From positions 4,505 to 68,504 of the forward strand of contig CAVANO010000002.1 in assembly GCA_963590165.1 (NCBI GenBank): a stretch of DNA of 64,000 bases, read 5' to 3'. The position numbers were made by a program, and so were the translations under genes. Below, one piece after another: positions 15,884 through 26,000 of this stretch; within the stretch, counting starts at the first letter, position 1; every line of letters starts with the position of its first letter. The DNA comes from UBA11524 sp963590165 (GTDB taxonomy: Bacteria > Bacillota > Clostridia > Christensenellales > Aristaeellaceae). Under the pieces are notes generated by a model that did no database searches, was not told where the DNA came from, and saw only the letters and a program-made list of their open reading frames with translations.

Positions 15884-17689
15884 TTACTCTGAAGCTTCGA
15901 GTTCGTTGATTTCCTGGGTCAACTGCCACTTCGTTGCAGCTTCGCCCTTGGACCACTCAAGGCAATCCGCATAGCCGTAGCTGTTGCACTGATTGATCAT
16001 GTTGCGGATATGCATGTCGAACTCGCCGTCAGCCTTAGCGTAAATCGCCAGCCAGCTGTTGGTGGTGATACTCTTAGCGCACTGCTCCCACTTGACCTTC
16101 AGCGTGTCGTCCTTGGAGGACTCGGAGTAGGACAGGTCGGGCATCACCGTGTAGTGACCGATGTTCTCGAAGTAGATGTCAGCAAGGCTTGCATTCGCCC
16201 AGTTGCGCCAGTCCTCCTGAATCGGATAGGACACAGCGTTCTGCACGGACACCCAGGTGTCCTTGTTGAAGGCTTCGCCGAGCTTGCTGTCGGGGTTGAT
16301 GGCGTCCTTGGTGTAGGTGGTGTTGTTCGCCTGGATGCAGCCGTCGTTGAAGTTGCCGGAGAGGGTGTAGGTCTTGCCGGTGTACGGGGATGTCCATTCA
16401 ACGCCGGTCAGGTCATACTTGGAGTCCTTGTTGCACGCGTCGCCGAGTTCGGTGAAGTACATGCCGCCGTTCTCGTCGTAATCCCACATCAGGCCTCGCG
16501 GACCATACCACATGGTCATGGAACCTTCAGGCGTTGCCAGGAAGTCGAGGATGGCAAGGCACAGTTCCGGATATTCCGCCTTGGAGCCAACAGACCAGAT
16601 GCGGTTGCCGCCCAGCGTGGAAAGACCGTAGACGATCGGGGTTGCCTCGTCCGGCACACGGGAGTACATCATCTTGCCATCAGAGAGATGCGCGGTGGTG
16701 TTGTAAACCATGGAGGAAGCATAGTTGAAAATGCCCCAGAACACGCCGCCGACCTTGACCTTCTGACCCATCTCGTCGTAGGTCTGGGTCATGGAGTTCG
16801 GGTCAAGCAGACCTTCGCGGTACAGCTTGTTGTAGAAGCGGAGCATTTCGATGTACGGACCGTTCTCGTCCAGCGCATCGTAGTAATCGCCGGTGTTGGG
16901 GTCATACAGACCGAAGCCCAGCTCGTCGTAGCCGTAGTACGCCGTCGCGGTTGCCTTGACGTACATCACCAGGTTGCCGTCCCAGTCAGGCCACAGAGAC
17001 GCAGCATACGTCTCGTTGCCCAGTTCGTCCTTCGGGCAGATTTCCTTCATCTGCTTGAAGACTTCGATCAGGTCGTCAAGATTCTTGATTTCCGGATAGC
17101 CCAGCTGAGAATACAGATCCCAGCGGAGATCCCAAGAATACATGAAGGAACGGTGACCGCCGCGGGAAGTGCCGACGTCCATGCCGAAGCCGTAGAGCTT
17201 GCCGTCGTCCTCGGAGACCTGACGGTTGGAAGCCAGCGCATCTGCATAGTTCGTCCAGATGTAGGGCGCATAGGTTTCCGCAAGGTCATCCTCGTCCCAC
17301 TCCAGCAGCAGGCCGTTGCTGATTGCCTGCTTGTAGTTTTCGCCGTTGTTGCCCCAGACGACGATGTCGCCGAGGTTGCCGGCCTGCGTGCGGGTCTGGT
17401 AGGTGCCGTCCTGTTCAGGGATGATGACGAGTTCAACATTGAACAGATCCTTGAGCAGCGTGGCGCCCCAGCCGGTCTGACGGCCGGAGTAGTTCGCAAG
17501 CTGGCTGTAGACCTCAATCTGGATGGGATCGCCGTCCATGTCGATGATGTCATAGATGTCGCTCGACACGGAGTAATACGGGATGCCAGAGGGGTTATCC
17601 ACGGTGGTGGATTCCGCCAGTGCAGGCATGACGCCCAGAAGCATGGTCAGAGCCATCATCAGGGCAAGCAGACGGGTGAATTTGCGCAT
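15884..17689 (-). CDS. Extracellular solute-binding protein of a sugar ABC transporter (LplA-like)
   Basis: 601 aa, a large family 1-type binding protein of the kind that accompanies LplB/LplC permeases. N-terminal signal peptide MRKFTRLLALMMALTMLLG then VMPALAES; no lipobox cysteine is seen, so it may be released or held by other means, which is unusual for a Gram-positive binding protein. Regions such as GDIVVWGNNGENYKQAISNGLL and the tryptophan/tyrosine-rich middle are typical of oligosaccharide binders. Third gene in the order permease B, permease C, binding protein. No ATPase gene is present, as usual for systems served by a shared MsmK-type ATPase. Confidence 0.88.
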   Translation of the reverse strand: MRKFTRLLALMMALTMLLGVMPALAESTTVDNPSGIPYYSVSSDIYDIIDMDGDPIQIEVYSQLANYSGRQTGWGATLLKDLFNVELVIIPEQDGTYQTRTQAGNLGDIVVWGNNGENYKQAISNGLLLEWDEDDLAETYAPYIWTNYADALASNRQVSEDDGKLYGFGMDVGTSRGGHRSFMYSWDLRWDLYSQLGYPEIKNLDDLIEVFKQMKEICPKDELGNETYAASLWPDWDGNLVMYVKATATAYYGYDELGFGLYDPNTGDYYDALDENGPYIEMLRFYNKLYREGLLDPNSMTQTYDEMGQKVKVGGVFWGIFNYASSMVYNTTAHLSDGKMMYSRVPDEATPIVYGLSTLGGNRIWSVGSKAEYPELCLAILDFLATPEGSMTMWYGPRGLMWDYDENGGMYFTELGDACNKDSKYDLTGVEWTSPYTGKTYTLSGNFNDGCIQANNTTYTKDAINPDSKLGEAFNKDTWVSVQNAVSYPIQEDWRNWANASLADIYFENIGHYTVMPDLSYSESSKDDTLKVKWEQCAKSITTNSWLAIYAKADGEFDMHIRNMINQCNSYGYADCLEWSKGEAATKWQLTQEINELEASE

Positions 17690-17769
17690 GTTTCATGCAC
17701 TCCTTTCTGGTAGTGGATGTACCAAAGCGCTCCACGCGACCGCGCGGACACGCAATCAACCGAAATCGA

Positions 17770-17823
17770 AGGGGACTTCGTCCCTTTTCCGACCCTTGCG
17801 GGGGCCAGAGGCAGTGCCCCTGG
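17770..17823. repeat. Hairpin pair between permease and binding-protein genes
   Basis: AGGGGACTTCGTCCCTT (17770-17786) and GGGGCCAGAGGCAGTGCCCCTGG near 17801-17823 are two consecutive stem-loops. The first is the GGGACGAAGTCCC module found elsewhere in the window. In this intercistronic position they could lower or stabilise one part of the transcript, a common arrangement before binding-protein genes. Confidence 0.7.
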
Positions 17824-18780
17824 TCAGCCCTTAACGGCACCAAGCATGATGCCCTTGACGAAGAAACGCTGCATGAAGGGGTAAACCAGCAGAATCGGGA
17901 TGATGGAGACCATAGCGACCGTGTACTTGACGACGCGGGAGCTGAGCATGTTCTCCGCCGCCTGCGTAGACAGGCCGCCCGAACCGCTGACGAGTGCCTG
18001 CAGATTCGAAGACTGGTTCAGGTAAACATACAGGCGGTGCTGCAAGGTGTACAGTTCCGGCTTGGAGGACATCAGCAGCAGCGAATCCTGGAAGGAGTTC
18101 CAGTTGCCGACGGCGCCGAAAATCGCGATGGTCGCCAGAATCGGCACGGACAGCGGCAGGATGATCTTCACGAAGACGATCGGCGTGTTTGCACCATCGA
18201 TGACTGCGGATTCCTCCAGCGAAGCCGGAATCGACTCGATGTACGTCTTGACGAGGATGATGTTGTACGGTGCAATCATGCCCGGCAGGATGTACGCAAG
18301 GAAGTTGTTCGTCAGACCCAGCATCAGCATGTTCATGTACCACGGAATCAGACCGGCGTTGAAGTACATGGTGATGACGAGTGCGCGGTACATCAGCGAG
18401 CGGTGCCACATCTTTTTCTTCGTGACCAGATACCCTGCCCACGCGCTGACGATGACCATCAGCGCCGTGCCGATGATGGTACGGGCAACGGTGACAAGAA
18501 TGGAGGAACCGAGATCCGCCACGTCACGCAGCGCGATGTAGTTCTGGAAGTGGATGCCGATCGGCCAGAAGTTGACGAGGCCGCTCGTTACCGCATCGTT
18601 GCTGGAAATGGTGTTGATGAACAGGTAGTAGAACGGGAACACGCACAGCAGCGTGAATACACCAAAGAGGATGTACAGGAATACGTCAAAGACGATGTCG
18701 CCTGCAGAGCGGCGAATCTTGTTGTTGTGTCCGTCATGCGCAATCTGCACTTTGCCATGACGCTTCATCGTTGTTTCCAT
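17824..18780 (-). CDS. Sugar ABC transporter permease, LplC-type
   Basis: 318 aa inner-membrane permease of the CUT1 group with six predicted helices. The EAA loop reads LEESAVIDGANTPIVFVKII then LPLSVP. The C-terminus PFMQRFFVKGIMLGAVKG is the standard ending of LplC/YtcP-type permeases. It starts 15 nt after the LplB-like gene and shares its transcript. Confidence 0.92.
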   Translation of the reverse strand: METTMKRHGKVQIAHDGHNNKIRRSAGDIVFDVFLYILFGVFTLLCVFPFYYLFINTISSNDAVTSGLVNFWPIGIHFQNYIALRDVADLGSSILVTVARTIIGTALMVIVSAWAGYLVTKKKMWHRSLMYRALVITMYFNAGLIPWYMNMLMLGLTNNFLAYILPGMIAPYNIILVKTYIESIPASLEESAVIDGANTPIVFVKIILPLSVPILATIAIFGAVGNWNSFQDSLLLMSSKPELYTLQHRLYVYLNQSSNLQALVSGSGGLSTQAAENMLSSRVVKYTVAMVSIIPILLVYPFMQRFFVKGIMLGAVKG

Positions 18781-18795
18781 TGCTGCTCCACCCCC

Positions 18796-20271
18796 TTAAA
18801 TAATGCTCTCGCCGCGCAGACCCTTCGAGATACCGTTCGCACCGAAGAGCAGAACGATACCAACAAGGCTCTTGAACACGCCGACAACTGTCGACAGCGG
18901 AATCAGACCGCTCTTAATACCGCTGTTGTACACGTAAAGGTCAAGCACCTCAATGGTGTTGTGGTTGATCGGGTTTTCAAAGACGAGGTACTGCTCCATG
19001 CCATTGGACAGGATGCCTGCAACGGACATCAGCAGCATGACCATGTACGTCGGCATCAGACCGGGGATGGTGATGTGGCGGATGCACTGGAAGCGGTTCG
19101 CACCATCGACCTTTGCCGCTTCGTAAAGCTGCTGGTCAATGCCCGCGATGCCCGCAATGTAGACGATGGCGCTCCAGCCAAGTCCCTTCCATGTACCCCA
19201 GAGCAGCATCTTCAGCCAGATGTAGTCGCCGTTGGCGAGGTAGTCTGTCGTTGCGGTGACGCCCATGACATTGCGCAGGAAGGAATTGATGAAGCCGTCG
19301 GTCGAGAAGATAGCGAATGCAATGGCGTACACCAGAACCCACGAAATGAAGTTCGGGATGGTTGTCAGCGTCTGCACCACGCGCTGGAACTTCGTCGAAC
19401 GAACCTCAGCCAGCAGCACGGCGAAGGCAATCGGCAGCCAGCTGGTCAGGATGCCCAGACCGGACATGATCAGCGTGTTGCGGAGCACACGGACGAGGTC
19501 GCTGCGCGTTGCAGCATTGGAGAAGAGGTAGGAGAACCAGTAGAAGCCTACGAAGTTCTCAGACGACAGTTCGCCGCCGACCTTGTAATCGAAGAAAGCG
19601 AAACGCCAGCCGTACAGGGGCAGGTAGCAGAAGATGACCGTCAGCACCAGCACAGGCAGGAACATCAGGAACAGACGGAACTTTTCGTCCATCTCCATCT
19701 TTGCTTCCATGGTCTTCGGAATGGTGATCAGGCTGATGCAGGAAAGGACAATCATCAGTGCACCAAGGATTACCCAGAAGAGCATCGCACTGTCGCACGA
19801 AACAGGATCCAGCTTATCCGCCTTTTCCAGTGCGTTGATGACGCCCTGAATCCACTTGAGCATGCCGATGCCGCCGACCATCATCACGCCGCCGACCAGC
19901 GGAAGCGCAGAACCGAGCCGCTTCATGCGGTGGTTGCCCAGCGATACGCACGCGCCTGCCACGCAGACGAGCACGCCGATCATTACCAGCGCGCAGCCGC
20001 CCATGATCACGGCGAAGTGCCAATTCTCAATCCAGCCGCTGCGCAGGGCGCGCTTGAAGCCGTCCGTCAGCGTGCTGTAAGAAATGGCCGTCGTGAACAG
20101 GGAGGTGTTGACGTTGATATTCTCCATCAGCCGACCCGGGTTCACCTCCGGGAAAAAGACCATCAAACCGGCAAGCGCCGCCAGAATCCGAAGCACAATC
20201 AGGGAAATCACGGATTTCTCCTTGGGCTGTGCCGGATTTGCGAGCGCTTTTCCCGTCATTGTCGCTTGCAT
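18796..20271 (-). CDS. Sugar ABC transporter permease, LplB-type, with an extra N-terminal membrane domain
   Basis: 491 aa. The C-terminal 300 residues are a standard LplB permease (FCYLPLYGWRFAFFDYK; EAA loop YEAAKVDGANRFQCIRHITI). The first about 190 residues are an addition with about four hydrophobic segments (near residues 23-42, 85-110, 120-140 and 160-185) separated by short loops, not part of the usual 300-aa family. A GGGGGA site precedes ATG 20271. The extension could be a regulatory or partner-binding module. Confidence 0.9.
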   Translation of the reverse strand: MQATMTGKALANPAQPKEKSVISLIVLRILAALAGLMVFFPEVNPGRLMENINVNTSLFTTAISYSTLTDGFKRALRSGWIENWHFAVIMGGCALVMIGVLVCVAGACVSLGNHRMKRLGSALPLVGGVMMVGGIGMLKWIQGVINALEKADKLDPVSCDSAMLFWVILGALMIVLSCISLITIPKTMEAKMEMDEKFRLFLMFLPVLVLTVIFCYLPLYGWRFAFFDYKVGGELSSENFVGFYWFSYLFSNAATRSDLVRVLRNTLIMSGLGILTSWLPIAFAVLLAEVRSTKFQRVVQTLTTIPNFISWVLVYAIAFAIFSTDGFINSFLRNVMGVTATTDYLANGDYIWLKMLLWGTWKGLGWSAIVYIAGIAGIDQQLYEAAKVDGANRFQCIRHITIPGLMPTYMVMLLMSVAGILSNGMEQYLVFENPINHNTIEVLDLYVYNSGIKSGLIPLSTVVGVFKSLVGIVLLFGANGISKGLRGESII

Positions 20272-20594
20272 ATAATCCCCCTCATTTCTATGCGTGACGA
20301 ATCTCTTTTTATCAGCTCAATGTGCCGCTTCTGACGCGGGAGAAGGGATGCGGTCTTGACAAGCAAACGCTTCGCTGTCAACCAGCGCTCGCTTGTCAAG
20401 GCAGTTCCCCGGCGCACGCCCCAGCTTTCACCGGAGCGTGCGCCGCGGACTTTTGTATGTTCTGCGGAGATTTCGTGCCTGCGGGCATGAGCAGGGGCTT
20501 TCCGATCGCCCCTGCACCCTTTAGATGCATCCACTTAATGATTAGCAGTACGGAGCTTTTGTACGGCAGGATTTTACATTGGTAAGGAATCAGC
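20272..20594. other. Intergenic region between the secreted repeat protein and the sugar transporter operon
   Basis: 323 nt with no credible gene. It holds an inverted repeat CTTGACAAGC/GCTTGTCAAG (about 20357-20400) and a single inverted copy of the 101-bp array core, AGGGGC-TTTCCGATC-GCCCCT, at 20493-20513. The core may serve as the terminator of the upstream gene. No convincing -35/-10 pair for the transporter operon was found, so read-through from the upstream gene is possible. Confidence 0.6.
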
Positions 20595-22667
20595 TTATTC
20601 CGCAGCGGTCAGACCGGTCACGGTGAAGGTGATCACGACCGTGGAATTCGGAGCAGGCACCGTCAGAATGATATCCTCTGCCTTGATGCTGTTGTAGTTG
20701 TCCTCAACGACCAGCTTGACATAGTCGCCGTCGGTCTGCACGACCAGACCCGTCATGGTGCGGCCTTCGCCGATTTTGATGGAGGTATCCGTGATGGTCA
20801 CGTAGCCTTCCTTCACGAGCTTGGACGGGATGTCCGTCGAGACGCGGAAGAAGAAGAAGCCGGTGTCATCGCCGAAGCCCTTTTCGCCCATGGTCATGGT
20901 GCAGGTGTAGGTGCCGTCGCCGTTGATGACCGCGTCCTCGAAGGTCGCGCCGTAGTCATCGACCGTGCCGTCGCTGTTGGTCTTCGCGAGGGTTGCAAAG
21001 ACGCCGTTGTCCGCATCGCGGCCGTAGGAAGCATCGTCCCAGTCATTGCGGAAGATGTAGTTGGGGTCGGACTGCACAGCGATGTATGCGCCGTAAGTCT
21101 GATTGCGCAGCTCGGCAACCTCATCCTCGGTCAGCGGCTGTTCTTCCGCAACTTCAGGTGCCTTGCCGTAGATGTAATCGAAGGTCACTTCCAGGGTCTT
21201 GATGGCGGACAGTGCTTCTGCCGTCGCAATCTGCGCCGTCACGCCTTCGAGGTCGCCGTCAGCCGTGCGGGCAGCGTCCGGAATCGCGGTCACCCATTCG
21301 TTCCAGATGTTGGCGCGGGTCACAACACCTTCATCAGAGGTCGTGAAGTCCTTGCCGATTTCGATGTCTTCACCGTTGACCTTCACGCTGGTAATGTCGA
21401 TGAAGTAGCCCGGGAAGCTGCTCTCACCGTTCGCGATGCCGACCGCCAGGAAGGCGATGCCGTCAATCTGACCGTTCTCGGTGGAGGTGAAGTCAAGGGA
21501 CAGGGTGTAGGTGCCGGGGCCATCGACGGTCACAGCGTTCGTTTCGGCATATTCGCCGGCGTTCCAGGCGCTGTATGCCCAGCTGCTGTCAGCAAACATC
21601 AGGAAGGCGGTGTCCGTCACGGGCACGAGCGTGAAGTCAATCTCGTAGGTCTTGACGTCCTCGAAGAGCGCCGCATCCACGATGGCAGGAGAAGCGCCGT
21701 CGAGCGACTTATCCCAAGAGCGGACGGTGTCGTCCGTGGGAACCTCGCTGACCCACGTGTTCATGATGTTCATGCGGGTTTCGATCTTGTCATCCGAAGA
21801 GGTGTAGCCCTTCGTGAAGGCGATGGACTCGCCGTTCAAGCGGATGTCATTGATCTTGATGGACATGCCGGGGAAGAGCTTTTCGCCGTTCTTGATGCCC
21901 AGCGCAGTGAAGGAAACGCCGGAAGCAGAGCCGGTTTCCGTCTCCGTAAAGTCAAGGCCGACCGTGTAATCACCAGCACCGGTGATGGTCGCGTTCGTTG
22001 CCTTGACAGCGGAATCGTCCGTGCCCCAGTAGGAGTACGTCCAGCTGCCGTCCGCGAACATGATGTACGCGGTCGTCTCGCCATAGCGGAAGAGCGTGAA
22101 GTCAACTTCGACCGTCTGCACGGATGCGAAGTCGTCCTTGTTCACGGTGATCCAGCTGGCATCAGCCGTCGAGCCGTCCCAAGAACGGGCATCGGACGGG
22201 ATTTCGGACACCCATTCATTGTAGATGTTCGAGCGGGTGATCTTGCCGTCGTCAGAGGAGGTATAGCCCTTCGCGGCTTCGATGGGCTGACCGTTGACGC
22301 GGATTTCATCCACGCGGATGGTGTAGTTCGGCAGTGCCGTCTCGCCGTCAGCGATGCCGATGGCCGCGAACGCAACGCCGCTCGCAGCGCCGTCCGCCGT
22401 ACCGGTGAAGTCGAGACCGACCGTGTACTTGCCTTCGCCGGTCACAGCCACTTCCGTCACCTTCACGCCGTCAGCGGGCTCATTGCCGTCATGCCACCAC
22501 TGGTACTGCCAGTTGGCATCGGCATACATCAGGTAAGCAACAGGTGCGTCCTCCGCGTCTGCCACAGGAGAAGCCACGGGCGATTCCACAGCTTCTGCAA
22601 ACGCAGACACGCCCAGCAGCATGGTCAGTGCCAGCAGCAGGGCCAGAAACGACTTTGCACGACTCAT
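20595..22667 (-). CDS. Secreted protein with three tandem about 155-residue beta-rich repeats, function unknown
   Basis: 690 aa. Signal peptide MSRAKSFLALLLALTMLLG then VSAFAEA, very like that of the sugar-binding protein in the same cluster. Three repeats start at about Y45, Y201 and F355, each opening with (Y/F)(L/I)M(Y/F)AD.(S/N)W.Y..W, followed by a YTxxLDFT segment, a VNGE/LNGE turn, a (Y/F)TxSD segment and NIxNxWV, and closing with a V-x-F-T strand. A different domain of about 180 residues ends the protein. The W/Y-rich openings suggest carbohydrate-binding beta-sandwich modules, but I do not recognise the family. No LPxTG, SLH or lipobox anchor is seen. The neighbouring transporter suggests glycan capture. 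Confidence 0.75.
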   Translation of the reverse strand: MSRAKSFLALLLALTMLLGVSAFAEAVESPVASPVADAEDAPVAYLMYADANWQYQWWHDGNEPADGVKVTEVAVTGEGKYTVGLDFTGTADGAASGVAFAAIGIADGETALPNYTIRVDEIRVNGQPIEAAKGYTSSDDGKITRSNIYNEWVSEIPSDARSWDGSTADASWITVNKDDFASVQTVEVDFTLFRYGETTAYIMFADGSWTYSYWGTDDSAVKATNATITGAGDYTVGLDFTETETGSASGVSFTALGIKNGEKLFPGMSIKINDIRLNGESIAFTKGYTSSDDKIETRMNIMNTWVSEVPTDDTVRSWDKSLDGASPAIVDAALFEDVKTYEIDFTLVPVTDTAFLMFADSSWAYSAWNAGEYAETNAVTVDGPGTYTLSLDFTSTENGQIDGIAFLAVGIANGESSFPGYFIDITSVKVNGEDIEIGKDFTTSDEGVVTRANIWNEWVTAIPDAARTADGDLEGVTAQIATAEALSAIKTLEVTFDYIYGKAPEVAEEQPLTEDEVAELRNQTYGAYIAVQSDPNYIFRNDWDDASYGRDADNGVFATLAKTNSDGTVDDYGATFEDAVINGDGTYTCTMTMGEKGFGDDTGFFFFRVSTDIPSKLVKEGYVTITDTSIKIGEGRTMTGLVVQTDGDYVKLVVEDNYNSIKAEDIILTVPAPNSTVVITFTVTGLTAAE

Positions 22668-22712
22668 AGGATCTTTTCCTCCTTAGAAACTGTATTGGTC
22701 TTTGTGTCCGAG

Positions 22713-22724
22713 AACGTTTTCGTT
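22713..22724. promoter_or_regulatory. Operator-like box AACGTTTTCGTT (proximal copy)
   Basis: AACG-N4-CGTT dyad in the leader of the secreted repeat protein gene, about 65-75 nt downstream of the inferred transcription start. An identical box lies at 22943-22954. Confidence 0.6.
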
Positions 22725-22796
22725 GCGACGCGAGGTTTACGAAATCGTTTTTGTGTGTATGCGCACGTTCCCCGACATTTCCGAACCTCTGGGAAT

Positions 22797-22825
22797 ATTA
22801 TAGCCATTTTGTGCATGTTTGTCAA
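22797..22825 (-). promoter_or_regulatory. Consensus promoter of the secreted repeat protein gene
   Basis: Minus strand TTGACA (22820-22825), 17-nt spacer, TATAAT (22797-22802): a perfect consensus promoter, implying high potential expression that is probably held in check by a repressor. Confidence 0.9.
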
Positions 22826-22942
22826 GGCAAAAACATTACTCTTCCGTTCTTTTTTCAATATTTCGTCTACTTTTTTGTTAATTATGCCCGAAATGCATCT
22901 AATTTTTGAAATTTCTTTTCTTAACCATCTTTTCTGGTTGCG

Positions 22943-22954
22943 AACGTTTTCGTT
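22943..22954. promoter_or_regulatory. Operator-like box AACGTTTTCGTT (distal copy)
   Basis: Identical to the proximal box, 230 bp away, upstream of the consensus promoter. The flanks also match (GAACGTTTTCGTTG). The pair bracket the promoter as in repression-loop systems of LacI-type regulators. Confidence 0.6.
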
Positions 22955-22990
22955 GGCGCTTTCGGCTTGAACTTTCCCTTTTTCGACATG

Positions 22991-23020
22991 AAAAGAGGCC
23001 GCCTCGCGAGGAGACAGCCC
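22991..23020 (-). terminator. Terminator after the PFOR gene
   Basis: Minus strand GGCTGTCTC-CTCGC-GAGGCGGCC (with G-U pairs) followed by TCTTTTC, about 46 nt beyond the stop codon. Confidence 0.7.
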
Positions 23021-23066
23021 CTGATTGGATTCATTTGATCAGCATTTCCGCCGATTCTTGCACAAC

Positions 23067-26000
23067 TTAGTCAGCCTTCACGCCGGTCAGCGCGTTGAGC
23101 AGGCGCCAGCGGCGCTTTGCCTCAACTTCGCAGTCCTGACGGAGCTTCGCGCTCGCCTCAGGTGCGGTGCGCTGCAGGCTGGCGAAGCGGCGCTGCTTGA
23201 GCAGGAACGCCTGGAAATCGCCCTTAGGCTCTGCGCAGTCGAGCGTCAGTGCTTCCTTGGTCGGATCGAAGCGGTAGATCGGGAAGTAGCCGCACTGCAC
23301 GGCCTCCTTCTCCATCGACTGCGTCTGGCTCATGTCGATGCCGTGGGAAATGCAGGGCGCGTACGCAATGATCAGCGACGGGCCGTTCCAGGCTTCCGCC
23401 TCACGCATCGCCTTGAGCAGCTGCGTGGGATTGGCGCCCATCGCAACCTGCGCAACGTACACATGACCGTAGGTCATCGCCATCATGCCCAGATCCTTCT
23501 TGACGCCGGTCTTGCCGCCGGACATCAGCTTGGCAGAGGCACCCTTCGGCGTGGCCTTGGAAGCCTGTCCGCCGGTGTTGGAGTACACCTCGGTATTGAG
23601 CACCAGGGCGTTGACGTTTTCACCGGACGCGAGCACGTGGTCAAGTCCGCCGTAGCCGATATCGAACGCCCAGCCGTCGCCGCCGATGAGCCATACGCTC
23701 TTCTTCGTCATCAGGTCAGCCGACGCTGCGACATCCTTCGCCAGCGCGTTGTCCTTCTCGGCGCACAGCTTGACAAGCGCTTCGCCGGTGGTTTCGGACA
23801 GTTCCGCATCCTCGCGGTTGTCCAGCCATGCCTGACCGGCTTCCGCCAGATCCGGGCACTCAGCAATCAGCGCTTCCACCTTCGCGGCAAGATCCGCGCG
23901 GCGGTGCTTCATTGCGGTATACAGGCCGTAGCCGAATTCCGCGTTGTCCTCGAAGAGGCTGTTGCCCCATGCAGGGCCCTGACCCTTGCTGTTGACGGTG
24001 TACGGGCAGGACGGAGCGCTGCCGGCATAAATGGAGGAGCAGCCCGTTGCATTCGCAACCATCAGGCGGGAGCCGAAGAGCTGCGTCAGGAGCTTGACAT
24101 ACGGCGTTTCGCCGCAGCCCGCGCAGGCGCCGGAGAACTCGAACAGCGGTGCCTTCGCCTGAGAAATCTGCACGGAGGAGGGCTCAGCCTTCACCTCAGG
24201 CAGCGTCAGCGCGAAGTCCCACAGCTTCTGCTCGGCATGCATCTTCTCGGCAGGCTCCATGGTGAGTGCCTTTTCCTTCGCCGGGCAAACATTCACGCAG
24301 CTTGCGCAGCCGGTGCAGTCCATCGGAGAGACCTGCACGCGCAGTGCACGGCCTTCGAACGCCTTGCCGTTTGCCTTGCGGACAGTGAAGCCTTCGGGCA
24401 GCTCGGCATCGACCGGCGGATAGAACGTGCGGATGGCAGCATGCGGGCAGACGAGGCTGCACAGACCGCAGCCGATGCACTTCGTGGCATCCCATGCCGG
24501 CACCTGACGGGCAATGCCGCGCTTTTCGAGCTTGCTCGTGCCGACCTCTGCGAAGCCGCGCGCATCGATGGCGCTGACGGGCAGCTTATCGCCCTGCTGC
24601 GCGAGAATCTGGCGCATGGTGGCATGTGCCGGATCAGAGTTGTCGTCGGGTTCGACCGTCAGGTCAGCCCATTCAGCCGGAACATCCATCGGACGGAGTG
24701 CCTCGCGCGTATGCTCGATGGCGCTGATGTTGTCCGCGACGATCTTGTCGCCCTTGCCGGCGTATGCCTTACGGGCGGAATTTTCAAGCAGCTCAACCGT
24801 CTCTGCCTCGGGCAGGAAGTCGTTGAGCAGGAAGAAGGACGTCTGCATGACGGTGTTGATGCGTCCGCCCAGACCGCTTGCCGCGGCGATGGCGTCAGCG
24901 TCGATGCACCAGAGCTTGGCGTGCTTCGTGGCAATCGCCTTGCGCAGGCGTGCCGGAATTTCGGTGCCGGCCGGCAGGTTCAGCAGCACGCGGCCGCCTT
25001 CCTTCACGCTGTCCGCCACAACCTGCTGGTTCATCAGCGAGGGCTGGTGGCACGCGAGGAAGTCCGCCTGACCGATCAGGTACGGCGAATGAATCGGGTT
25101 GTCGCTCACGCGCAGGTGAGAAACCGTGTAGCCGCCGGACTTCTTGGAGTCATAGGAGAAATAAGCCTGAACATGCTTGTCGGTATGCTGCGCAATCAGC
25201 TTGATGGAAGCCTTGTTCGCGCCGACCGTACCATCGGAGCCCAGGCCGTAGAACTTGCAGCGGATCGTGCCGGGGATTTCCAGCGCGAAGGACGGATCAT
25301 ACGGCAGGGACAGCTTCGTCACGTCATCATCAATGCCGATGGTGAACTTCTGACCAGCCGTCATGCTGTCCATCGCGTCATAGATGCCCTTAACCATCGC
25401 AGGCGTGAATTCCTTGCTGCCCAGACCATAGCGACCGCCGGTGAGCTTGACGTCGCGGCCGGAAGAAGCGATAGCCGTGCAGACATCCAGATACAGCGGT
25501 TCACCCTGAGAGCCGGATTCCTTCGTTCTGTCGAGGACAGCGATGGACTTGACGGTTTCAGGCAGCACCTTGAGCATTGCCTCGGCAGAGAACGGACGGA
25601 ACAGGCGGACGCGCACAACGCCGACCTTTTCGCCCTTTTCCATCAGCACACGGACGGTCTCTTCGACAGTCTCCGCGCCGGAGCCCATGATGACGATGAC
25701 CTTTTCCGCCGCCGGATCGCCGGTATAGGAGAAGATGCTCAGCGGACGGCCGGTGATGGCTGCCACACGGTCCATGTACTTCTGCACGATGGCGGGAACA
25801 GCAGCGAAATACGGGTTCGCAGCTTCACGTCCCTGGAAGTAGATATCGGGGTTCTGGCTCGTGCCCTGCTGATGCGGATGATCAGGGTTCATGGCACGGG
25901 CACGGAATTCAGCCACCTTGTCCCACGGCACAAGATCCTTCAGTTCATCTGCCGTCAGGGCGTCGAAGCGCTGAATCTCATGGCTCGTACGGAAGCCGTC

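Noticed and set aside
17695..20334. An 879-codon open frame antisense to both sugar permeases
   Set aside because: It spans two well-identified genes and their gap on the other strand, and is rich in His, Gln, Arg and Asp, as expected of an antisense shadow.
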